In this document: piece after piece, positions 1 through 12,000 of the stretch | Layout of the letters: every line of letters starts with the position of its first letter | Position numbering within the stretch: position 1 is the first letter of the stretch | Assembly: GCF_020497125.1 (NCBI RefSeq) | Contig: NC_059080.1 | Span: 70,538,618-70,602,617 of the forward strand | DNA length: 64,000 bases | From: Mauremys mutica | Lineage: Eukaryota; Chordata; Testudines; Geoemydidae | Direction: 5' to 3' | Made by a program: the position numbers and the translations under genes | Notes under the pieces: model-generated | Told to the model about the DNA's origin: nothing | The model's database searches: none | Seen by the model: only the letters and a program-made list of their open reading frames with translations

Positions 1-155
1 TACCCTGTTGACTCTCATTTAGCTTATGATCCACTATGACCCCCAGATCCCTTTCCGCAGTACTTCTTCCTAGGCAGTCATTTCCCAATTTGTCTGCGTG
101 CAACTAATTATTCCTTCATGAGTGGAGTACTTTGGTCTCTTTAGTGAGATGGATT
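1..155 (-). repeat. CR1 LINE fragment
   Basis: Closely matches the second CR1 copy at 59205-59933 (shared CCACTATGACCCCCAGATCC and CCTAGGCAGTCATTTCCCA). This is typical CR1 sequence in turtle and bird genomes. It is cut by the window edge. Confidence 0.75.
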
Positions 156-1357
156 CTATTTTGGCTTCTGCATCATCAACAGAAATGGTAACTAAATTTA
201 ATTGACAGGATCTTTATTACTGACTCAGCATTGACAAAGAAAATAGAGTTGTCCATTTCACTTTCTGGCCTTAATATTACTCAGGGTCTGTTAAATAAAA
301 TATTTCAAATGTACAATGGTAACTTTTATACTAACTTGGATTGCTTATAAAATGAAAGTTAATGTCCATATTGTATCTGCACAAGTGAAAGCACTACAGG
401 TGCTATTTTCACAAGTGCACAGTACTCAACAGTTCCTGGATTGCAGTGTGTTAAACAGTTTGGAAAATCTGGCCACACATATAGTATCTGGATGAGTGTA
501 CCATACATTTCTCTATGGACAAGACAAAGATCTCAAATTTACATAATGTTACTGAGGATGGAATTTGAGTATCTCAGATTTTTTGCTAATTTCTGAATGA
601 GCTCAAATGTGTCAAATAACATTTAAGCAAAGAGTTCTCTGTTGAATGTATGCCTGAAGATGCCCATGTATTTTTTTCTGTTCCAGCTAACACATGGATC
701 ATGCTGCTCTTAAGGAGCCAAATTCAGTGCTGATGTAAACAGTGAAATAACACTTATATAAATGGGATTTAGCTCAATAAATTCCATGTGCAGGAGTCCT
801 GATGTGTTACAGTAGTGACTGTCTCAGAGTAAACATTGTGATGTAGATTTCCTCAGTTCCATGCAGAATTTTATTACTCTCTCCCCATGGGGAATTTTAA
901 CCATCTCCACTATCCTAAATGAAAACAAATCTGCCTTCCACAATGCAAAACTGCAGAAGGTTGTAAGGTTAGCTGTGTAATATATGAATGATTTTAGTAA
1001 GCAACATCTAAAAGACAAAATCCCCCACAGGATCCATTGCATAGTAGTGTAACTTTGTTTTAATAATCCCCACAAACTATGTAAATTCAGTAAATAATTT
1101 ATCCAAAATCCCAAAGCACTGCTCTGAGAGCCATATCAGTAGAAGCTATCCCAATCTTTTTGTTGGGGTACTAGGAGGTTTCCATCTGTTCTATTTCTGA
1201 CCCACAGGATGTGAACTTCTGGTATACACTACATATGGAAAAATATTCTAAAGACTGTTGAAATTGCTGATAAGCATACAGAATAGTTGTTCCTTGGTCT
1301 GCTGTCTTAAACTGGAAAGTCAAGATCTTAATACAGTTTTCTTTCATTAGCAATTAG
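156..1357. other. non-coding stretch, no feature recognised
   Basis: AT-rich sequence downstream of COL4A4. No conserved gene, collagen exon or clear repeat recognised; short open frames here look random. Confidence 0.5.
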
Positions 1358-1377
1358 TTAGAAAATCCTCAAAACCA

Positions 1378-1555
1378 ACAAGGAGTCCAGTGGCACCTTA
1401 AAGACTAACAGATTTATTTGGGCATAAGTTTTCGTGGGTAAAAAAACCTCACTTCTTCAGATGCATGGAGAAGTGAGGTTTTTTTACCCATGAAATCTTA
1501 TGTCCAAATAAATCTGTTAGTCTTTAAGGTGCCCACCGGATTTGTTGTTTTTGTG
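1378..1555. repeat. long inverted repeat (arms about 85-90 bp)
   Basis: The left arm (about 1378-1466) and right arm (about 1468-1555) are near-perfect reverse complements with almost no spacer. Both carry AGACTAACAGATTTATTTGG or its complement, and the arms meet around 1465-1470. Such a structure can arise when a retroposon folds back or is doubly primed during insertion. Confidence 0.85.
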
Positions 1556-1573
1556 GATACAGACTAACATGGC

Positions 1574-2306
1574 CAGGGCCAGCTTTATTAACTGTGGGGC
1601 CTGATTCAAATACGCGGCGGCGGTCCGGGGCTTCGGCGGCACTTGGGCAGCAGGGGGTCCGCTCCAGGTCTTCCGCGGCACCGAAGGACCCCCCCCCACC
1701 ACCGAAATGCCTCCGAAGACCCCCGGAGTGAACCCCCTGCCGCTGAAATGCTGCCGAAGACCCCCTGGAGTGGACCCCCTGCCACAGAAATGCTGCCGAA
1801 GACCCTGGAGCGGACCCCCTGCCGCTGAAATGCCACCGAAGACCCCCGGAGCGGACCCCCTGCTGCTGAAATGCCACCGAAGACCCCCGGAGCGGACCCC
1901 CTGCCACTGAAATGCCACCGAAGACCTCCCAGAGTGGACCCCCTGCCACCGAAATGCTGCCGAAGACCCTGGAGTGGACCCCCTGCCGCTGAAATGCCAC
2001 TGAAGACCCCCGGAGCGGACCCCCTGCTGCTGAAATGCCACCGAAGACCCCCGGAGCGGACCCCCTGCCACTGAAATGCCACCGAAGACCTCCCAGAGTG
2101 GACCCCCTGCCACCGAAATGCTGCCGAAGATCCTGGAGCGGACCCCCTGCCGCTGAAATGCCACCGAAGACCCCCGGAGTGGACCCCCTGCCACCGAAAT
2201 GCCGCCAAAGACCCTGGAGCGGACCGCTGCCGGGTGAGTAAAAAAAAAATTAATAAGGCGCCTAAGGCGTTGGAGAATCGGGCGAATTGGCCTAAAGCCA
2301 GCCCTG
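1574..2306. mobile_element. non-autonomous hAT-type element with internal minisatellite
   Basis: Ends are CAGGGCCAGCTTTA and TAAAGCCAGCCCTG, imperfect inverted repeats. It is flanked by AACATGGC (1566-1573) and AACACAGC (2307-2314), a 6-of-8 match to an 8-bp hAT target duplication. Removing the element plus one target copy restores the host repeat reading ACAGACTAAC..GGCTACC. The interior is mostly a GC-rich tandem array. Confidence 0.8.
1690..2235. repeat. GC-rich minisatellite, unit about 41 bp
   Basis: About 13 diverged tandem units built around CTGAAATGCCACCGAAGACC and CCCGGAGCGGACCCCCTGCC. Open reading frames of 60-264 codons run through the array on both strands only because the unit lacks stops in several frames. 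Confidence 0.95.
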
Positions 2307-3287
2307 AACACAGCTACCCCCTGATACTTAGAAAATCCTAACTCTCAGTTCCTAGGGTTTGAGTTCCCATTTTACTGTTGCTGGAATGAAATGAATGTTC
2401 AGGGTGTCTACGTGAAGAAACATGAAGGGAGATTTAGTTAACACTTTGTTGAAGTGCAGAACTTTTTTCCTTTGGGGAATATAAAGCATTATGTTGTGGC
2501 TAAGAATGTGCAGTTTCCATCGTGGTATTTTTAGCGGTATTGGGCTACTTTCTGTTCTTAGCTATACTCGCGCAATCCTATTTATTTAGGATACTCAAAC
2601 CAAAGTGATAAATTAGCTCATATTTTGTTTTACTGTTTTTCTTCCGCTTCAAAGAACAACGCATTGCAACCTAGACCTCTAATTAGCTTTTGAGGCTCCA
2701 TACAAAGTTGCTAGAAAAGTGGAAGGCTTATAAAGACTATTAATTTGAGAGCTGAGCAAGAAAGTGCTAGAACAGCTATTTGAAATGTAGAAGTAGAGTT
2801 TTCTCTGGTTAGTGTAATTAGTTGGCAATATCCTGGGTGGTATGAATGACTGTACTCCACTGATGCTTTTTTTGACTAGTTTTTGAAATTGTAGACACAG
2901 CAGTGGGATCCAGTTATAAGGCAGAGCTGGGCAACTCCTGTTTTGATCATTGTATCCAAATAATCATTACATTTAGATCTAAGATTTGTCAACTGAGATA
3001 CACACAAAGAAACAAAATCCCATCTTTCAAGGACAGAGTGAATTCTAGGCATTTTCAGTATCAAGGCTGATCAGCTTTGAGGTTTTCAGAAAGTTTTCAG
3101 TTTTTTTTCTTTTTGTTGACTTTCATAGCAACAATAGTTACTTAAATTTAACTAATGCACAGAATAATCCTAAAACTAATCCTAATCCTCTCTCTAATTC
3201 ATCCATCTCACCAAGGTTAATGGAACTGTAAAAATCATCTAATAATTTGGCTCATTTCATTATTTACGTGTTTTTATCGTAGTTAGC

Positions 3288-3400
3288 ACCTAGAGGCCCT
3301 GGTGTTATTGTTCTAGGCACAATGGACAATACACATAGCCAAAAGTACATACGCTGTGTCAAAGAGTTTACAATCTAAGCATATGATGGGACAACCGGTG
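3288..3400. repeat. old SINE-like fragment
   Basis: Contains AGCACCTAGAGGCCCTGGTG and CAAAGAGTTTACAATCTAAG, wording seen in widespread old amniote SINE copies. The family was judged from memory and is uncertain. Confidence 0.45.
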
Positions 3401-3450
3401 CATGACAGAGGTGTTATGCACATAAGGGAAAGTGTCATTATTTGCAAGAA

Positions 3451-3563
3451 CATGGGGTGGGATTTTCCAAAATACCTAAGGGAATTAGGTGAGCAATTCC
3501 CATGGAAGATGATTGGAAGTTGACAACTAACTTCTTAAATTGCTTTTGAAAATCACACCCATG
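3451..3563. mobile_element. short palindromic MITE-like repeat
   Basis: Begins CATGGGGTGGGATTTTCCAA and ends AAAATCACACCCATG, which are imperfect reverse complements. About 113 bases, with no coding content. Confidence 0.5.
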
Positions 3564-5129
3564 ATCATTTTTTCACATATAGGATGTGCTCTGCACTGTT
3601 TAAGTGATATGTGTTAATGGTCTGTTCTCCCCCTCTGTGTGTCTTCATCATGGACCAAATCCTGAGGACCCTGACATGCTCAGCACCTTGCAGCATCAAG
3701 CTCTCAACCGTTACTCACTCAAACTGCCTGGGACTGGGCACTTGTGATCTGTGTCTGTGTAAGGTAGGATGGAGTTAAAGTCCTTTACTGGGCAAAATGG
3801 TGGAAACTATCTCTCAAGAATGGCCTGAGATGCCAGATCTGGAAAAAAAGAGGCGTCAGCTGTGGATTGTTCGACCGTTGGGAGGAGGAATTGATAGCTG
3901 TGCCTGCTAAGCAGATAAAGTCATAAAAGGGGAGCAAATGCTCCCAGAAGTGTAGGGGGTGGGGTGGGGGAGGAAGAGAAGCAGTTCTCTTCATAACCCA
4001 GGAAACTCCTCACCCAGATCCTGTCTGGAAAAGAGGAGAGATAAGGTGACCCCCAGACATGGTCACCAAGCGCAGTACAGGTTTCGGTCTGGCTGAAGGG
4101 ATATGCAGTTGGATGAGGCAGAAAGAAGTTGCCCTGCAATTGCTTTCTGGGGCCAAAAGGAACTGCTCTTGACTGTTTTATTTTCCTTTGACTGAGATTG
4201 AGCCAGTACTTTGCCCTTCCTTTTGGGACCTAATTTAGAGGCCATGAGCTCAACTCCCAGGGTGGTTGGTTACACTGCTATTGGCTTTAAAGGGATATGT
4301 CTCTGTAATTAGCCTGTTTGAAAACCCTCTGAATCAAAGTCTGTTTCTCAGTGCTCTGAACTTTACCACAGAAGTAGATTCTTACCTCATTTAAGTGGTG
4401 TATAGAGTACAACTGGGCAGAGAAAGGTAGTTCTGTTTCACAGAGGATTTGATATTTTGACATTTGGTTTCATTCCAGTTAAGAAGGATCACCCAACATT
4501 TCAAAATTCTCCATGAAAGGAAATGGCCTGGCTCCAGTGCAAATCTCTTGACATTTTACCTTGGGGCCACAAACCCTGGTAGCGCGAGTTGTCAAAGAGC
4601 CAGATGGACAAGTTGGCAGGAAACTAGGCAGGCTTCCTTGGCAGGCAGGGTTCTGTTGGAACACTGTCGATCTCAAATAGCCTCCAAGAAATGTTTCCAT
4701 TTTGGCAAATTCTGACAAACCAGCTCTAGTATAGAACCTTTGTGGGCTCTTTCCACCGGAATGAATTTCCCCTCTATTGTGAACAAGCTTTTCAGTAGTT
4801 TTAGTGCTATTCAAACTGGCATTTACTATAATGGACATTTCCATTCTTTTACAGCCAGGTAAAAGACTTGTGGGTTTTCAACTGGCAAAAAATGTGGCTA
4901 GTGTTTTAGTTTGCCATCTTTTAAATCATTTTCAATAATATAAAGTCGTCTTTAGCGCTTTCTTACTACAGGCCCCTGTGGTGGAGGTTTCACTTTTCTT
5001 TTTAATTAGAATTGACAACTGTTGTCTTCAGCTATATGGATTACAGCTTTACATTTTCATTTAAATGTGCTGAGAAACTAATTGCAAAGAAAATATAAAC
5101 AGGATTTTACTCCTTCATTATCTGGTTTG

Positions 5130-5135
5130 TTTATT
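5130..5135 (-). promoter_or_regulatory. candidate poly(A) signal AATAAA for COL4A4
   Basis: AATAAA on the minus strand about 670 bases past the COL4A4 stop. Other AATAAA hexamers occur at 4177-4182 and 2581-2586. Human COL4A4 has a long 3' UTR (a few kb), so the true end could be any of these. The sequence alone does not decide. Confidence 0.3.
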
Positions 5136-5801
5136 TTCTTGCATAACAATCAACCATTAGCATATTTTGACAAGTTTTTGCTTTTCATTGCTTATGACAT
5201 TTCATTAGCAAATTAATTTTGCAATCTGGGTTAGTTCTGTAACTAGTAAAAATGGTCATTGATCTCGTGTTTGTTTTACTATGTGCTGGCAGAAGTTTGC
5301 AACAAAATCCCATTCTCCTCCCACAATTTAAGAATGTATGAGTGTAAATTCAACCAAATATGTAAGTAATTGTGTGGACACAACTACGTTTATACATCTT
5401 GTAGAGAGATGCACATAACATCAACAGGAAATCTGCTATCGTGAGCACTCATTTTAAAGTTTCCTAAGGTTTCCAGATCAACGTGATTATACTTCAGTGT
5501 AAGACCAAACTGTACTTGTCACCTGTATACTAGGCTGGTGAACACAATGTAATAGAACTTAATTTTGCTGGTCCTTTGGCTGGTCACTTATACTAGGTTT
5601 CACTATTCATATGCTTGTGTGTGTGTGTATATACCATTTTTATCTTTCAGTACTATATAGGCAGCAAACTTTTAAACAGATGGAACAGAGCTGTGCACCT
5701 TCAATTGAAATTGGACCGTAAGCACCATTTAAATCTTTAGCACAATTTGCTTCTTCCCCCGGCAAGTCCCTCAGCGTATCTCCTCAGATTTGTTTCCTCT
5801 T

Positions 5802-6065
5802 TTAGCCATGCTTCATGCACACCTGACATCTGCTGATTTTTTTGCGCTGTTCCTGCCCTTCTTTAAGAGTTTCTGACAGAGGAGCAGACACAAACTGCAA
5901 TTCTGGCCGGACGATTGTTAACCAGAAGCTATATTCATTAGCAAAAAATTGGCATGTTCCCCGCTGACCCTGGCATTCAATGAATGGTGCTGATCTAAAG
6001 TCTTCAAGGCAACTTCCAGGTGACATAAGGGACTGTCCACCTCCTTGATCTCCAGATCCAGTGTG
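5802..6065 (-). CDS. COL4A4: COL4A4 exon w25: NC1 C-terminus and stop
   Basis: 264 coding bases including TAA at 5802-5804. It starts in phase 0 with [19 protein letters not shown] and carries NC1 cysteines 8 to 12, ending [11 protein letters not shown]. The Lys in TLKEGQ is the likely sulfilimine partner. Acceptor ATTTTTTCCAG. Confidence 0.97.
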   Translation of the reverse strand, partial: HTGSGDQGGGQSLMSPGSCLEDFRSAPFIECQGQRGTCQFFANEYSFWLTIVRPELQFVSAPLSETLKEGQEQRKKISRCQVCMKHG

Positions 6066-9000
6066 CTGGAAAAAATAATGAAAGAATTAAATTATTGCAT
6101 TTGAAAAACAGGAAAGAGATGTGCAAACAGTCTTGGCTATTGCTTTTATTTGGTTCTGGGACTTTTTGCACCAAGGCAAATGCTCCCAGATGCGTGAATC
6201 TGCAGAGGCATAATATTTGGAGAACTCACGTTCAATAAACTTCCTTTCATGGCAGGAAGAATCAGATCTAGTAATTCTGGGACTGGCTTATCTCAAAAGT
6301 CCAGACCACCCTTGCAGGTCAGCACCAGGTACATGTCATACTTGGGGGAAGCTGTAGTTTAGATGGGCTTGGGATTTTTTAACAATAGTATTATCTAAAC
6401 TTGCTCAAAGCAGAGTTAAATGACGTGATTTAAAAGCCCAAGTCTTGTCTACCCCAGGTTTTCTTGGAACAGTAATTCCTTATGGGTGTTTCCCCTAACT
6501 ATAGCACAAGCGGAAGCTACACTGTAGAAAAGATTCCACTGGTCCAAACCCTGCCTCCTTGCCCTCATGGTTCAAAACTGCTCAGTTCCCAAGGTGTCAA
6601 AAACCTGGGGAGCCTAACTGCCAGGGTGGTTAAGCACTGGAATAAATTGACTAGGGAGATTTTTAAGAGCAGGTTAAACAAACACCTGTCAGGAATGGTC
6701 TAGATAATACTGAGTCCTGCCATGAGTGCAGGGGACTGGACTAGATGACCTCTCGAGGTCCCTTCCAGTTCTATGATTCTATGAAGTGTCCAAAGGCTAT
6801 AAAGAGAAAGGGGGGAAATTGCCCTAATGATGATTGACACTCTGGGCCTGGGACATATAATATTCTGTTATGCTCCAGTGTAAAATAGAGTAATTCCATT
6901 GAAGTAAGTGATATTATCCAGCTTTTATATTCCTGTAACTGAAAGAAGCAGCAGGTCCATTGTCTCTCATTGTCTGTACAGTGCTATGTCCATTTATGAT
7001 TTTGTGTAAAGAATGAAGTCAGCAAAACATTACTGTTTCCAGAACCACAATGATTACAGCTATAATACAAATATTACAAATCTGTAACTTTTACAGATGT
7101 TTTTCAACTGTTTCCCACTGCGTTTCCTTCCAAACAATGAGGGTCCGAAGTGAAAAATGGAAGTTAAGTGCAAACAGGTGATGCTTCCATTTCTCACAGG
7201 ACAATACTGAAATCATGATTAAGATTTTTATGACTATTTTTCAGCCAGCTCTATTATTAAAGTTGTGTGTGAATATAATATAAGCTATGTAATCCAGAGG
7301 CTATCATTCCCAATCTTGATGATCGCTAAGGAAAAGCACAGTAAAGGTTTATAATAGAAACTTGAATATAACCAAGTAGTTTGTCTCACCATTAAAAAAG
7401 AATAGCCTATCCAAAGACTTCTCCAGTTCAATGGGCATGGGGGAATGGACTGATCTTGGCTATGAACTGCAACAGCTTGGCCTGAGGCCTCACATACAGC
7501 ACATCTGCTAATGTAGGGTTGTATTTCATCTTCAGAGAGCGGCATCATTGGTAAAGGAGCAGCAGCTGACAGCCAGTAGGACTTATCATTTCGACTGGCA
7601 TAGTAACAAACTTGGTTGATGTTGCAGTAGACAAATGGCATGGTGTTGAATACAGGAAGACAGGATCCAGCCAGACCTAAAACAATTACATATCCTGAAA
7701 ATCCAGCACCTGTACGTAGTCACCCCACAAATGGACCATCCATTTCAAAGAAGTAGAAACATCAGGAAAAGTTAATATAAGGCTGTTGGACCCTACAAGT
7801 CTCCCACAGGCAATGAATCCTGCAATGCTTTGCAAATTTTCCCTATTTTTTTTTCAATGAATAGCACTGTAAATTCCACCCTCATGACCAACCTCTGTGC
7901 TAAAGTCATTGTCATAGTATAAAGTTTGTTTCTAGACAGTTTGAAAATATTCTAGCTTACTTTATTGCAAGCCTGGCTAACTTTAAAATGTCAGAAATCT
8001 TCACCGAATTATCAGCTAGTCTCCTAAACTGGTGTTCAGCAGAGTGGTTATGCAAATAAGTTTCTTCTTGCAAATCAGCTTGCTCCTACCAATACATTTA
8101 GTGGAGAGTCAATTAAACATGATGAAATTTGGCGTCATGGAAAGCAACTGTGAAAACAAATACTTTGGACTGTGACATCCTAAAAAAATTAGGCAAGAGG
8201 AGGAGAGTTAGGAGGGAGACTGGCTATTCATACACAACTCATTATCAGCAATGGAAACGTAAATGACAACTTGTGATCAGTTAATTTTGTCAAGTCCGAT
8301 AGGCCATTGCTACTGACTTAATAAGATAAAACCTCAGTAACAAGTTTACTGCCTCCCAGCAAAGATTTCACAAGGATTTATAATTGTAGTAGAGGGCTCA
8401 GACCATCTGAAAGGGCCCAGTCCTGCAACTTTCTGAGCATGACCATCAAGCAGACTTCAGTGGGAATTAAAAAGTACTCAGCACTTGGCGTGGGTTCTCC
8501 TGCCAAGACTGGATCCCAAAAGTGTTGTACCTATAATGGTCTATTATATAAAGAAGAATTGTAAAAATGACAACAGGTACATATCCTAAAGGTGAATCCT
8601 GTACACAATAAGCTGATTATTATTTTATAACATCCCAAAGTGTGCTATGTGCTTCATGGACAAACAAAAGGCATGATCACCGCCTCAAACAGCACTCTTT
8701 ATTCCCTGATCCTGCAATAGCCTCTGCTAATGCAGGTGGGTATAAAGGTCTGGGCTAGCAGATCCTATTGCAGTATGGGGGCATAAATAAAGAAAAGACC
8801 TGAAAAGAAGAAGGTCAGAGGTAGGGAGTAGTGGTTATGAATAAAAGGTACTGAGATATTATATTAGTTGACTTTTAAGGATTTTTAGGACTGTTTTGTA
8901 GAACTTTCTGTTACCTTGTGTAAAAATGAAACTATTTAAAACCAAAAAAATGTAAAACAAGAAGAGGCCAATCTTGGCTGTTAAACAAAAGTCATTGCTT

Positions 9001-12000
9001 AAAAACACCTTTGCATGCAAAGTTTTTTAAACCTCTAGCCTTTTCTCCATAAAAGAAAAAAGACGACTCTTCTGCCTCTTACATAATACATAAGATGATG
9101 AGCCCAGGAATTGTCCTCAATAGCTGCAGATGCTCAGAACTTCTAAATATATAGGCAGTTATTTGGTGCCTATCTTTAGTCAACTCTGTTTGAAATGTCA
9201 GTATAAGTGAGCCAAGGCACACAAAAGAGCCTTTTCAGAGCTAGCAGGAGAATTTTGGCTCCATCAGGTGCTCAGAAGAATAGCCACTCTGACATACATG
9301 GGATTTATGATGCTGGGTTGTTTTGAAAAAGTCGTTTTAATCTCTATTATACCATGTAATTTATCAAGTAACAGGATGCTATTATAGCAACATTTTCTAT
9401 AGTGGTTTAAGAAACAGTCCAATAGTATAAGAAACACCCAGACATTAAGATCAATATTTTGAGTATCATACACTCACATCCTATATCAACTATTGCATAA
9501 TAAAGCTTCATACAATATGCTGCAATACACTCATCATTTGTTGTATATGAGCAGTACATATCTGGCAAGAACATTTTGGATGAGATATAATGAATAAAGA
9601 ATGTCCATCATTTACTGCAGTACTTACCAAGATCTTGATTATGAGCTTTCTCCTGTCCTTCCAGATACAGCAGACTATAGCCTATCCACAATCTTGGCAT
9701 TCCCTCAGGACAAAACGGTTCTTTATCTGACTGACTATGAAGAATGAGGAGGAACCCACTAGCAGCTCTAGTTTCAGGCGCTGGTGGTCCTGGGATCCCA
9801 GCTTGGCCAGGTGGACCTTAGGGAGAAGAGGTAAAACAAAGATGATTGAACATTTAAATATTTCAGCCAAGACAGGTGTCACTTTCGTTTTTCAGAATGA
9901 ATTTTAATGCTCAAAGGTTCCAGATTGAATGCAATTCACACTGAAGTACTGTTCTTATCCAGGGATTGTCAAGGGCAGTACAAGCACAAGGTGGTTCATG
10001 CTATCCTGATATTGCATCTCAACCCCGATTTGGAGCGTAGTTCCCTCACGTGCCCACTGAATCCTTTGAGCTGTGAGACTATCAGCAGTGCCAATTGTGC
10101 CTCTGATTTTTTCAGCATGGATACATGTCCACTAAGAAATGGACTGAGGCCAGTTAGTAATTTCACATAGATGCTGATCACTATGAGGACTTTCTGGTCT
10201 GGGCTGGATTTGAACAAGTACGAAAAGGCATAATGTTTGTGACCAACAACAGGTATCAGTAAGACCAGTTTGTTAACAGAAGTCATATCTGAGATGTAGT
10301 TTTAATTATCTGCAGAAAGTTACCATTTAGGCCCCAACTCAGGAAAGTACTCCTATTAAGCACATGCTTATCTTTAAAGTTAATGGGACTTTAACACAGG
10401 GTTACCGTAATGGATTTAATTTAGGGTTGTCGATTAATTGCAGTTAACTCATGTGATTAACTCAATTAATTAATCACAGTTTTAATCACACTGCTAAACA
10501 ATAGCATAGTAACTGAAATGTATTCAATATTTTGGATGTTTTTCTACATTCTCATATATATTTTATTCTGTGTTGTAATTGAAATCAAAGTGTATATTAT
10601 TTTATATTACAAATATTTGCACTGTAAAAATGATAAAAGAAATAGTATTTTTAATTCACCTCATACAAGTAGTGAAATCTTATAAATGTAGATTTTTTTT
10701 CTGTTACATAACTGCACTCAAAAACAAAACAATGTAAAACTTTAGAGTCTACAAGTCTGCTCAGTCCTACTTCTTGTTCAGCCAATTGCTAAGACAAAGA
10801 AGTTTGTTTACATTTACAGGAGATAATGCTGCCCTCTTCTTATTTACAATGTGACCAGAAAGTGAGAACAGGCATTTGCATGGCACTTTTTTACCTGGCA
10901 TTGCAAGATATTTACATGCCAGATATGCTAAACATTTGTATGCCCCTTCATGCTTCAGCCACCATTCTAGAGGACATGCTGCCATGCTGATTACGCTTGT
11001 TAAAAAAATGCGTTAATTAAATTTGTGACTGAACTCCTTGTGGAAGAATTGTATGTCCCCTGCTCTGTTTTACCCACTTTTTGCCATATATTTCATGTTA
11101 TAGCAGTCTCTGATGATGACCCAGCACACGTTGTTCATTTTAAGAACACTTTTACTGCAGATTTCACAAAATGTAAAGAAGGTGAGATTTCTAAAGATAG
11201 CTACAGCTCAACCCAAGGTTTAAGAATCTGAAGTGCCTTCCAAAATCTGAGCCCTGGTCTACAATACAAGTTTAGGTCAAATTTAGCAGCATTAGATCGA
11301 TTTAACCCTGCACCCGTCCACACGATGAAGCCATTTTTGTCGACTTAAAGGGCTCTTAAAATTGATTTCTGTACTCCTCCCCGACGAGGGGATTAGCGCT
11401 GAAATTGACCTTGCTGGGTCGAATTTGGGGTAGTGTGGACACAATTCGACGGTATTGGCCTCCAGGAGCTATCCCAGAGTGCTCCATTGTAACCGCTCTG
11501 GACAGCACTCTCAACTCAGATGCACTGGCCAGGTAGACAGGAAAAGCCCCGCGAGCTTTTGAATTTCATTTCCTGTTTGGCCAGCGTGGCAAGCTCAGAG
11601 GTGACCGTGCAGATCTCATCAGCACAGGTGACCATGTAGTCCCAGAATCGCAAAAGAGCTCCAGCATGGACCGAACGGGAGGAACTGGATCTGATCGCTG
11701 TATGGGGAGAGGAATCCGTTCTATCAGAACTCCATTCCAAAAGACAAATTGCCAAAACATTTGAAAAAGTCTCCAAGGGCATGAAGGACAGAGGCTATAT
11801 AACAGGGACCCACAGCAGTGCCGCATGAAACTTAAGGAGCTCACGCAAGCCTACCAAAGAACCAGAGAGGCAAACGGCCGCTCTGGGTCAGAGCCCAGAC
11901 ATGCCGCTTCTATGATGAGCTGCATGGCATTCTATGGGGTGCCCATACAACTACCCCAGCCCTGTGCGTGGATTCCATCAATGGATTCTCAAGTAACAGA

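Larger units (their letters stand above)
1370..2327. mobile_element. palindromic retroposon with 12-bp TSD, interrupted by a hAT
   Basis: Flanked by a perfect direct repeat TTAGAAAATCCT at 1358-1369 and 2328-2339, as left by target-primed retroposition. The insert contains the common turtle repeat segment that reads ACAGACTAAC..GGCTACCCCCTGATAC, broken in the middle by a DNA transposon (1574-2306). Its first part is a long inverted repeat. I do not know the family name. Confidence 0.75.
2340..5801. other. COL4A4 3' UTR and/or downstream sequence
   Basis: Non-coding stretch immediately 3' of the COL4A4 stop. The transcribed part is unknown (candidate poly(A) signals at 5130, 4177 and 2581). 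Two old repeat pieces lie at 3288-3400 and 3451-3563. No exon of the gene that neighbours COL4A4 in mammals (RHBDD1) was recognised. Confidence 0.6.

Noticed and set aside
1517..2311. Open frames of up to 264 codons on both strands
   Set aside because: They run through a 41-bp GC-rich minisatellite inside a hAT element; the peptide is a simple repeat.
4479..4844. 121-codon minus-strand ORF downstream of COL4A4
   Set aside because: Lies in 3' UTR or downstream sequence and shows no domain.
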